Shown piece by piece: positions 1 through 12,000 of a stretch of DNA of 64,000 nt. The translations under genes and the position numbers were made by a program. The stretch comes from Candidatus Desulfarcum epimagneticum (GTDB taxonomy: Bacteria > Desulfobacterota > Desulfobacteria > Desulfobacterales > CR-1): assembly GCA_900659855.1 (NCBI GenBank), contig CAACVI010000012.1, positions 320,532-384,531 of the forward strand, written 5' to 3'. Each line of letters starts with the position of its first letter. Position 1 is the stretch's first letter. Under the pieces are notes generated by a model. It was not told where the DNA came from, made no database searches, and worked only from the letters and a program-made list of their open reading frames with translations.

Positions 1-27
1 GTAACACCGAGCATCCCGAAAAAAAGA

Positions 28-3000
28 ATGACACATGAGCAACGTTTAGAACGGCATAAGCGCGACGTCCCGGAAAGCCCGTTCTATGAAAAAGATGAAC
101 GCGCGATAAGACAATATGAGCAACGTTCAGAAAGGTATGGCAACCCTGAAAGCCCATTCTACGCCAAAGATGAAGAAGTAAGACATGGGTTTATAGAACA
201 AGACAGAATTTTGGATACAAGTGATACAAGAAAGTATCGCAGGGCGGTAACTGAAAGATTTAATGAAAAACTTCCTGTAAGAGAGAGCGGTGAGCGTAAA
301 AAACTTTTTGATAGCGGGCTTAATACTTTATCTCAGGGCAATAGAGTTTTAGCTGATGGACTTACTGAGAGGCCTTTAAGCATAGCTGACACCCAAGGTT
401 TGCGTTTAAGAAGGGGCGCTTTTAAAAAAATATTGGATCCCCAGCATCCTGAAAAAGAATCGGTTACTAGCTTTTCAGAAGCTAAAAAATCAAAAAAACA
501 GATTGACGCTTTAATTGGCGCTGATCCCAAGTCTCCAGGCGTCTCTCCGAAAACTCCTGATGATAGTTTTGATGCTCCTCTGACGGAAGCGGAGATAAAA
601 ATGATGGAAAACGCTCGCCAACAAATGGATATGGATGACGAATCTTTTGATTTTGTTCAACAAATGGAAGAACTTTACCGTTTAGAAATGTCTGCAAATC
701 CTGACGAATCTTTTGGTTCTGTTGTTCCTTTGAGCCCTGACGATACCGGTGTAATAGCCTCAAGACCCTCCCTAATGAGAGGTCCGGACGATTGGTCTCC
801 TGATGAAGACCCTCTTAATCAAACAGCGCTTGCGCGCCATAGCTTTGAAACCCATCAAATGAGAAGAAGTCCCGACGATTGGTCTCCTGACAGGCAAAAC
901 AACTTTTCTGTTACCGCCGGACAGAGTCTTGAGATGACAGTGAACGGAACGAGGCCTGCGGATGCGGATGATATTATGGACGCAACAGTAATGAAGCCAT
1001 CCGGAAATATTCCGGGGACGCCAATTCCCGAGATTGTTATTAATCAAGGACCTTCTCTTCATCTTCCGACGCATATGACGCCGCCTCACAGTCATACACA
1101 AGCCCTGAAAATGGCTGAGGCAAAAATCCCGGCGCCCTCCCGTCCATTAAAAGCAGGGGGCCCTCACCGGAGGAGAGGGAGTGAAACCCCTGACGAAAGG
1201 CCCGCCCATAAGGGCCCGGAGTATTCGGATGATGAAATTGAGGTTTTACGCGAGGAAGTAAAAACGCGTGAGAAGAGAATGAGAGAGCTTGCGGAGAAAA
1301 GAAAGAGCATAGAAGAGAAAATGCTCAAAAAATTTCAGAAAATGGAAGATGTTTCTCGTCCAGTCATCCCTGTCGTCCCTCCGGCAAGAAGGGATGTTGG
1401 CTTAACAGGCCGCGAGCCTGCAAGAGGTTCAAATCTTCATGCTTCAGATTCAACCCGCCAGATTTCTATGGACCATCCTCCTAAAAGAATGACGCGAGTC
1501 GCCGGGGCCCGCTTCGAGCCAAGCATGCCAAACCCTTTAGCTGGAAAACGAGAATTGGAAAGCGCCGCGAGACAGACCAGCGTTTCCCATGCCTCGACCT
1601 CCTCTACGCAACCAGTAATGCAATCTCATAGGCGACCCGCCGTAAACAGGCAGGGAGGCGGTGACACTCCTTCAAGGATATCCATGGAACAAGATCCGCA
1701 GGAACTTGCGGAGGCTCAGGAAATGGCGGCGCGGGAGGTTCCCGCAGATGGAATGCCTTCTTCCGCATCTCCGTCCGCAAGGGGCGCTTCGAGTTCCGCC
1801 GACGCGGCGGCTTTGCGGAAGGCTGAAAGGAGACTTTCGGCCGCGACGCCTCTTGCCGATGCCGGACCGAGAAAAAGCACATTGGACCTGGTGAACCGTC
1901 TGAGAGGCGGCGAGGAGGCAAGGCCCGGACGCGGGGTCGCTCCCGCCTCTGATGGACTCGCCGCTGTCCCCGCCGGGGGGCAGGCTCCCCAGGCCGGCTC
2001 TTCCGCCCCAACCCTTTGGGAACGCCTCACTTCATGGTTTCCGTTTGGGCGATCTGGGAGAAGCGACGCGCCGATGGAATCTCAGGGTTCATGGAACCCG
2101 CTTAATTGGTTTCGAAAAACCAGCCCACCGTCCTCGCCGGGGCCGGCTTCCGCTATTCATGATCCTGTCCCGCCTTCAAGCGGGGTGGCCGGCGAGTCAG
2201 GGCGTGCCCCGCTTCTTTCACGTAAAGATCCGGGCGGGCATTCTGTTGACCCGTCTTCCGAAAGAAAAGCGAAGAGAGCCTCTAACCCGTCTGGCCCAAC
2301 GGCTCCTCAAAGCGCTTTTCCCTCAAAAGCCAGATCTGAAAAGCAAATGAGAAAATTGAGGCTAAAGGGGCTTGACCAGAAGGCAAGGACGACTGACCCG
2401 AATAAGCCCCCGGAATCTATACAGACAGTTGATGGACAAAGAAGGGAACTCCGTCATGACTTAAGAAGCTTCACGGAAGAGGATGAAGTTGAGAGAAATA
2501 AACTTAGAAAAAAACTCAGAATAAAGGATCATAATGACTTCAGGTCAATAGATGATAGCGACCTTGAACAAGAAGTCACTCCTTTTCTTGAAGGTAAAAG
2601 GAGAGAGATGGTGGAACAAGCTAAAAAGGGGATTAAAGGCCATCAATACCAACGTCATATGGACATGATAAAACGAGAGCAAGCCAGCTTACAAGCTGAA
2701 AGAATAAAGAGGAAAAGAGATCGTGGATCTTCAGGACTTCCGGATCTGTCTCTTAATTTGAGTCCTCCTCAGGCGCGACGGCGTGCGGGAGATTCGCCTG
2801 GGCCCGGAACACCGGCGCCTTGGACACAGGGGCGACGCGTCTCATCCAGGTTCAGGAATCATTCATCGGATTTGTCGCTTATGAATGTGAGCCCCCCCAG
2901 TCCACCCAGCGTGCGGCGGCATGCGGGAGATTCGCCTGGGCCTGATGGCGGCTCCCATACACGTCCTGCCATAAACCGACAGGGGGGAGGTGAACAATTT

Positions 3001-6000
3001 CCAGGGATGTCTCACTCTCAAGATCCGCAGGAACTTGCGGAGGCTCAGGAAATGGCGTTTCAGGGTCTCCCCGCAAGAGAATCGGGCCAGGGAATGCCCT
3101 CTTCCGCAGCCCCGTCCGCAAGAGGCGGTTCGAGTTCCGCCGACGCGGCGGCTTTGCGGGAGGCTGAAAAAAAGCTTACGGCCGCGGCGCCTCTTGCCGA
3201 TGCCGGGAGAAAAAGCACATTGGACCTGGTGAACCGTTTGAGAGGCGGCGAGGAGGCGAGGCCCGGACGCGGACGCGGGATCGCTCCCGCAAGAGGGGGC
3301 TACGGCGCCTCCCGTGGAACCGGGGAGCCGGCCATGCCTCCCAGCATGGCCCATGCGGATGACGCTCCTGTTCGCCAAAGCCGCGAGGGAGCGCAGGAAA
3401 GTTTTCAAAAAAATCAGTCGGCGGCCGCGCTTCCGCCTTCCCCGAGAGCCTCTCGAAGCCAAGATCCGGGCATGCTCTCTCCTCCGCCTCACCATCCGTC
3501 GGCGGCCGCTCCCGTCTCTGATGGACTATCCCCTGTTTCCGCCGGAGGACAGGCTCCCCCGTCAGCTCCTTCCGGCGGAGGGTTTGTGGAATTCTTGAGT
3601 GGGCTAATGCCTAATTGGAACTGGTTTCAAGGACTCATGAGAAGAACAGGGCCATCGGATGCCCCGCATCAAGGCTCTCATCGGGTCACGGAAATTCAAG
3701 ACGCTGATCGGGTTGTTCTTGATGAAAGTCAAATATCAGACCTAAAGGAAGAATTTATAGACATTGACGGCGAAGTTGAAAAAATGCAATCGTTTCTTAA
3801 TGACAAATACCCTGATCAGGGCTTGCAAATTCAACAAGCGCGGGTTCAGATAGTGACGAAAAGACCGAACCAGATGCGGGAAAGAAGCCCTTCCAGCACC
3901 TCCAGTGTTTCTACAGAGCCTGATGAAGCAGATACTCATATTGTTATGTGGGAAAGAAAAAGGAATTCGGCCGAGGAGCCGGGAAGCCCATCGCCCAGGG
4001 TTTTAGAGTCGGGGGAAGGGCCTGTGGATTTTGACCCGGCATCCCCTGCGCCTGCGGATCAGATGCTTGCAGGAATGGATCCTCGAACACCCTCCCATAG
4101 TGAAGCGAGATCGGAACGGTCTCATTTTTCATCGGATCGCGAAGTTAGCGTGGCCCGCTCATCCGTCTCCGAAAGCGAAAAACCTCATGGACAAACACTA
4201 AGGACTGCGGCTGAGAAACAACTTGAATATCTGCGCAGGCGAGATGATATTGAGTACAAACAATATTTAGCCACGATAGATGAGAAATTCTTTGAAGATG
4301 CGCAGGCCCTGTTTCTTGAAAACAACATGTTACTGAGCGCTGCCTTCAAAGAGAAGCAGAAATTAGCGTTAAACGCGATCGAAAAAGCCAACCCAAAAAA
4401 ATCGTCGGTTGAACCCCTTCCAGATTCGCCAGAATTAGAGGTTGCACACGACGCCAGACTTGGAAATGATGCGGCGCCACTGACGCCAATACATAGTAGA
4501 TCACCTAGTTTTGAACTCCCTCCAAGTTGGGAATTAGAGACTACACACGCCGCAAATGATGCGGTACCAATGGAGCGTGGAGTATCAATATATAGTATAT
4601 CACCTGGTAAAGAAGATATTGCTGCTAAAGAAGGTATTGAGAGAAGGGCTAAAGAACGAGTGGAGCGGAAGCGTGAAGCCGCTGACAAAAAAGAGGTTTC
4701 ACTTGAAAAAAGAATAGAGGAATATAAAAGGGATATACCAGGAATGGCGCTTGAAGATCCAGAATATTCGCCACTGCCACTCTCTCCTTTTAATAGTAGC
4801 GATGTTTCTGCGATGGTGAGAAGAAAAGGTGATCATCAACGCTTTTTTGAACGTCGTATGCAGGACAGGCGCGGTCCTATGCGCGTCCCTTATGAAGAAC
4901 CTGTTAGAAAAAGAGCTATAGGAAAGTGGGTTGATCAAACTTTAGACTCGACTCCACCAGTTGCGCATGGGAGTTCCTCTCCCCCACCATCTGAATTTTC
5001 CACTCATTCTCATTCAAGCATATTGTCGCCAGCAGAGGCAGATGAACATCTTGCCGAACTCAAGTATCCGAAAACCGCTTATGTAAAAATGTTACAGCGC
5101 CGGCCGGGCCAGAACGTTTTTACCAGTCCCATCGAAACCCCGACCCATAGAGCTTCATTTCAATCTCGTCCTCCTTCTTTTGAAGAGGAACCCGAGTTGC
5201 ATTCAGCTTTGTATGGTCCGCTCAAAGGAAGTTTTGTTTATGATGTGCGTCTTACTGATAGAAGTGGCGGGGTATCTACAAGAAGAGTCTCATTTTTGAC
5301 TCTGGCTGAGGGGAAGCGGGGAGAATATTTTGAAGTGGATTATCAAGGCCGAATTTTAAACCCAGACGAATACCAAAAATCAGAAACTTTTAAAGAATTG
5401 GGGGGATTGGGAGAAGTCCGTCAACAGTTACAACATTTTTTGCCCAAAAAATATCGAGAAACTTACCAGGTCGAATCTGCAAAACAATTCATATTCCCTG
5501 AATTTAAAGTTTTGTCTCAAAGCGGGCGCCCTTCGCTTATGGCTCAGGGAAGCGTTTCGCCAACGCTTTATCGAATGAAGCTTTCAGGTGAACAAGGGGA
5601 GAAATATTTGTACACGTTACAATATGGCAGAGACGACAAAACTTTTTTGCTTCACCACCATTCCGGGAATGCATTCTGGTTTCCTGACAGGAATGTCTTT
5701 ATTCATATAAAATCTGATGAATTTGTTGTTACTCCCAGTAATACTTTTAAAGACCCGGATGTTGAGCTTCCTCCATTACCTGAAGAGAAAGAAGTTCCAG
5801 ATGAACTCCTGGTTAGAAGGATGACCACAGATGAGTATCCTAGGACGCCTGAAGAGAACGCCGTGCATGATGACAAAATTCTTCGTTCTAATATCTACTT
5901 GCCTCCTACCCCCGTTTCTCTCCATGCCTCTTCTTATGGCGCGTCTGCTCGCCCACCTGCTCCAGGAAATTCCGTGGACACCGTTGACGCTTTTCCCCAA

Positions 6001-9000
6001 GCCCGGGCTGTCCGGCATGATCCTGACGCACGCCCTGTCGCCACTGGTCAAGGGGGAGTAGATAAAAACCCTCCGGAGATATCCATGGAACAAGATCCGC
6101 AGGAACTTGCGGAGGCTCAGGAAATGGCGGCGCGGGAGGTTCCCGCAGAGGGAATGTCTTCTTCCGCATCCCCGTCCGCAAGGGGCGCTTCGAGTTCCGC
6201 CGACGCGGCGGCTTTGCGGGAGGCTGAAAGAAGACTTTCGGCCGCGACGCCTCTTGCCGATGCCGGACCGAGAAAAAGCACATTGGACCTGGTGAACCGT
6301 TTGAGAGGCGGCGAGGAGGCAAGCTCCGGACGCGGACGCGGGGGAGCGGCGGGAAGAAGGGCTGAAGGAGACCAGATGAAGGAGGCTGACGACATTCTGG
6401 CATTTTTGAAAAAAAGGTACCCTGACGTGGAAACCGGCTCTCAAAAAGTTAGGATGACAAATGATCCGCTTTCTGACTTTTTGGGCCATCCGAATTCGAA
6501 CGCGGCGAGTGAAGCATCAATGCCTTCCTCTCGTTCTCGTGGAATTCCAAGTCATGCGAACGTCTCAGAGAAAACCGCCGCTGAAGTCGCGCCCCATAAT
6601 TTTCCAGATTCTTCCGTCAGGGTCAGCGCCCTTCAAAAAAGACTGGAAGAAAAAGGCCCCCTCGGAATTCGCAGACCCGGCGGGCATTACCCGTCAGAGC
6701 ATGGCGAAGCGCCCGTCTACGCTCCAAGCGATGCGGAGGCATTGAGAAGGGCTGAGGCGGAAATCTCCGGAACGCCATCCCATCAAGGAAACGCCGTGAC
6801 AATTCCCCGTAGAAGCGGGAATGAGTCGCCTGACGAAACGCCCGTCTTTATAGAACCTCCTCCTCATGCAAAGCCGATTCCCGCCACTGAAAGAATGAAA
6901 AGCCCTGACGAAAAAACCGGCGCCCAACCTTCCGGGAAACAAAAACGCTGGATGGTAAGATCCGACCCGGAAGCTGTCGCCATAAAAAACTCACAGGAAC
7001 CATCGCCTGAATTTAAGGCATCCCCCCTTGAGAGTGTGGCGGCCCGGACATCAAACCCGCACTACCGAAGGCCCGTCACACCTGCGCCCAGAGAGCCGTG
7101 GCCTGAAGATTATCAGTTTAAAAATAAACCGTGGCCTTCATCTGTCGAATCGACTTCAAAAGATTATGATATAATTCAGTCAAAAAAAAAGCTTGACCAA
7201 GTCAGGGCGGCTGCGTTGGGATCTGAATCCGACGCCCTAACCCTAAAGAATAGTGATGTCACAGATAAAATAGGCGCGACGCGTCCCAGCCTTTTACCGG
7301 ACGAAAGTCGACGAATTCACTTGGACGCTCCAGAGAGTTTGACAACCGCCGACAGGCAACATCTGAAAAGCAGAAGAAGAATTTTCGACCTGATCGCCCA
7401 AAAAAAGCATAAAAGCGGCATATACGACGAAAAAAAAATGACACGTGTCGAGGCTCTGGAAGCAAGGGAAGAAACTGATTGGTTGTTGTCTGCGAATCAA
7501 TCCGGCAAAACCAGGACTGAGGCCATCCCTGATAACGTCACCGGGGCTCAAACCGTTCCCCCGTCTTGGATTCCCATCCAATTGACTCGAGATGAAGACG
7601 AGTTGATTCAACAGCAAGTGTTCATGCGTGTTTTTGACTTCAACGATCTCAAAATCAGGACGAGCCCCCTCCGAAGAGAAGAAATATATACCGGCTATAT
7701 GGAGAGATTAGATAGAATTGCTCCCGGTCGCGTCCAAGAATTGGTGGACAGGGGCTTAATTTGTGACCCCCGTTATTTCAGGGAAGAAATAGATAGCGGC
7801 GGTTGGCCTACTTATTCAAAATATCTTGAGGACGGAAAAAAAAGACGATTCCACTCTCGGCCCCCGAAAGACGTACTCCAGCCAGCCGAACAAGAAGCGA
7901 TATTCATGCAGCTTGTTTTAAATAAACGCGGCGATTCGGCAGGCGGCGTCACATTAAGGAGATACTATAAGAACTTGGATCGAATTCCTTCTGATCGCAT
8001 AAACTACTTAGTAGATCGAGATTTTCTTGTTAATCCCGAGTTTTTTGCGAAACACACAGGTCTTCACCGACCCGACAGATCCAATGCCGCCGCCGCTCCC
8101 GGTGGGAGACAGGCCCGCCGCGCCGGAAAAGGCCGAGCCGACAGATCCAATGCCGCCGCCGCTCCCCCGTCGTTCGCTCCAAGCGATGCGGAGGCATTGA
8201 GAAGGGCTGAAAATCCGCCTCGCTCCCCGGGAAGACAAGGAGACGAGGGAAATTTCCCCCTGCCGGGAGATTCGCGGGAGGCCATCCCACCTGAGCGGGC
8301 TTTTGAGGCAAACCGGTCCCAAGCTGAGGGACCTAAGATCGAGTTTGACCCCGCCGCCGCTCCCCCTTTCAGTTACGACCATTCCTCTTCCCGCCGACGC
8401 GCCGAGAAGCCGAATTGGTATTTCAGCCAGACATATGAAGAAACAAAGCCTGATGGAAGAATTGATATCACGATTCAAGATGGCTTCGAAGGCGCGCATT
8501 GGGATCATTATACCAAACGTTACAGCACAGAAACTTATTCGGATATACGCGCCCGTGAAAGTGAAGAGGCAAGCTCTTCGCCTTACGTAATCGCTAAACG
8601 CGAAGCTAGACTTAAGGCGCCTTATACAGAAGCCAGGATACAGACACCCGGTCGCCGGGACGGACTCGATTTATTAGACATCAAAACCCAATGGTCTGAT
8701 AATAGGACTGAGCGTACAACGGTATCTTCTTATGAGCATCTCAGGCGCGGTACGGGCCAATATGAAACCAAGTTTCCCGGCGGAGACAGTTATAGAGTGG
8801 AAGCAGAGTTTAAGACGGGAAGCGAAGAGTATAAGGCAGTTCATTCAATTCATGGGAAACCTAAACATTTTTTACGTGGAAAGGTATCTGAAAGGCCTTT
8901 TCAGCCTGGTGAACAAGAATTTTTTTCCGATAATCCAATCCAGACTCATTATGTGCGTCAGCAAGGGGTTTTTAGCGATGATGGAGCAGGAATCCAGATT

Positions 9001-12000
9001 GATAAATATGAAGAACTAAGGACTGTAGATGATGGGTTCAACTCTCCTTTTAAATATACAAGTATGACGGACGAGACAACCAGAACAGTATTACGGAGCC
9101 GGAAGTCCGACAACATTAGTATCACTCAAACTCCCAAGGGGAATAAAGACCGTTCTGTGACCGCAGTGTTGTCGCCCGGAGGGAAAACCCGTGTCGAATG
9201 GATATCTTCTCGCGATCACCATTCGCCCGGCGGAACCCGCTATACAGACGTAAAAAAAGTCGACTTCAGGCAAGAGACTGTTAGCGTTAAACAATCAAAG
9301 TCTAAAGACGGCATTGAAGAGTCAACAAGGCGCATAATTTCAAAAGAAGGAATAAAAGAGACCAGAAAGGGCAAAGGACCTGACTCTGTTGAATTTAAGC
9401 CTTGGCCGCCTGGAAGAAAACCCCCTTCCCTTCCCAAAGCTGTTAAACCGGGAGATGGCCAGAAAAAGCCTAAAGTTAAGCCTCTTTCTCATGTGGATTT
9501 TTCTGATGCCCACGGAACTTACCGTCCAACCGGCCCCTCATCCGATCGCAGAGCCAGAGAACAAATGGACGGAGCTGCGCATAGAGCGGCTGTTAAACCG
9601 GGATCTGGCCAGAAACAGCCTAAAATTGAGTATCTGGATGGAGATGGCAAAATAATAGATTTACTAATAGAAAAAAAATTGCTTGAAAATACAGACGTGA
9701 AAAACATTATAGAGATAAAAGAGCTCGGGAATAGTGATATTAAGACTTTTAAAAAACAAGCTGGAAGCGACATATCGGCTGAAGGATCACTTTACCGCGC
9801 AACAGATGGAAATAATGGAAAAGATTATTATTTCTGGAAGGACAACATCTCCGGCGAATTTCATCTTATTGAGTTCGACGGTCCGGATAGAATCAAAGGA
9901 ACCTGCCGGATAAACGACGAACAATATGAAATTGTTTTCAATGAAGACATAAGCCCCCAAGGCAAACTGGAAACCCCCCTGACCCGCTTTATCCTGGCGG
10001 CGGGGGGAGCGGTCGCTGATTTTTTTGCGGCGCCGGCCTTTGCCGTGACCGACGAAGAGGCGGCCGGGTTCTTCGAAGGCGCCGGGGAAGACGTGAGAGA
10101 TTTCAGAAAGGAATTGGAAGACCCCGCCGATCTGCCCAAAGACGCGGCCCGGGTGGTCGGGGAATACGGAGAGTTCACCATGAAAGCCGGCGAGTTCATA
10201 TTCGACATGTTCGCCGAAGACATGGCCGCCGCTTTCGGCATCGCCCGGCTCGTGGCGGCCAACCCGGTGGTGAAGATGATTGATGATCTGGAAAAAAAGA
10301 TATTCGGCGCGGAAATGCCCAGGCTTTTGTCCATGGAGATGGACAAGGCCCTGAAAAAAGCGGAGGAGGTCGCCACGCGGGAGGAAGAGATTGAACCATC
10401 CGCTTCAAAAGGCGCGGACCCGTTTTTCACCGGAATGTTTTCAGGTGTTTTGAAGGAAATGGGCAAAAAAATGCTGGCGTCTGTTTTCCCCCGCCAGGCC
10501 CTGGCCGGGGTCTCGGTTGATTTTTTCCTGGAAGATTTTCTTGAGGAAATTTTCACCGACATCATCGATCCCATGTTCACCGGGGACCCCAATAACGCCG
10601 ACTTCAATGTGCTGGTGGAACAGGTCATTGAAAAAATGAGGGAATCGGGTCTTTTTGAGGCCATGAAAAAAGTGGACCAGGACTACTTTGACTTCGCTGT
10701 GAACGCGGGAAAGATCATCATGGATCTTTTTGAGATCCAGGAAATCCTTTACAAGGTTTACAAAGAAACGATCGTGGGTGAACTCAAAGCCCGGTATCCC
10801 TGGGCCGCGAACATGACCGATTTGATGAGAATGTTTGTGAAGGATTTCACCCGGATACTTTCCGGGGACGGAATGGAAAAGATTTTGACCACGATATCCG
10901 AGGCCGCCTATTCCCAGACCGTCTCTATTGGCGAAAGTTTGGGGGGGTTTGTTTCCGGAGTCGGGGAAAAACCCAGCGTCCGCAACCTTTTTCCGGAAGA
11001 AGTCATGGGAACCATTGATCTGCTCCGGGCGCTGGTCATGCTCACCGATCAGACCCTGGCCTCTCTGGCCGAAAGACCGGGAAATGAAAACGGGGTGGCC
11101 CGTTTTCTGTGGGACTTCATCAACGGAAAGGCGGACATTCCGGGCATGGCGCTGAACCTGGCCACAGCCGGAACCAAACTGTACTTCAACACCTACCGAA
11201 AGCTTCTGGAGAAAAGCGACAATCCGGCGGCGGCCATGAGAGAATACCGGCAGACCCAAAGGGAAATCGGCAGGGCTGTTCATAAAATGACTCCCACAGG
11301 AATGATGCATTCTTACATGAATGAGCAGGTGAAAAACGTGACAGGAATCGATGTCCAGGAAATTCGGGATGAAATCATGGACGACGCCGAGGACTTCGCC
11401 TTCGACCGCATGGAAAACGTCCAGGACGAGGCTCTGAAAGCCGCCGAGGCGATGGGAATCATGGACGAGGCGAAATGGGCCCACGGCGTCTTTAAAAGAG
11501 GAGCCGGGACCCTCATTGATCTCGGCGAGGGAAACGCGATCAAAGGCATGACCATCGCGGCGGGCGCGGCCGGGGGAGTGATTGAGGCCGGAAACCGGGT
11601 TTTCTCAGGCGATTTCAAAGGCGCGGGAGAAGCCCTGGGCTCGGCCTCCATGGACGCTTTTAAAAGCGCCATGTCCGCTGTCCAGGACGCCTTTGGCGAG
11701 GCGGGAAAATCCCCGGAAAAGCTGTTCACCTCGCCCGGGGAATTTATGAAAAACCTCTTCGGGTCGATGGGGAAAGCCTTCAAGTCCTGGTTCGGAAACG
11801 ACTGCGACGAAGTGAGGATTTCCCGGCAGGAGGATTTGCGTCTTTTCAATGTGAAGTTCGGGGGCGGGACATTCGCCCTTGCCAACGATCCGAAAAAGCG
11901 GATGTATCACCTGACCGGCCGGGTGAAGGGATGCCCGGAGGCGTCGGGATTTTCGGGATACGCGGCCCGGGCGTACGTGCCCGACGAGTCTTCGGACCCG

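Noticed and set aside
1633-6342. A hidden ubiquitin-fold domain before RLRGG
   Set aside because: The residues before the tail-like motif are Ser/Ala-rich and helical, without the beta-grasp pattern. Only the last ~12 (perhaps 20) residues resemble ubiquitin.
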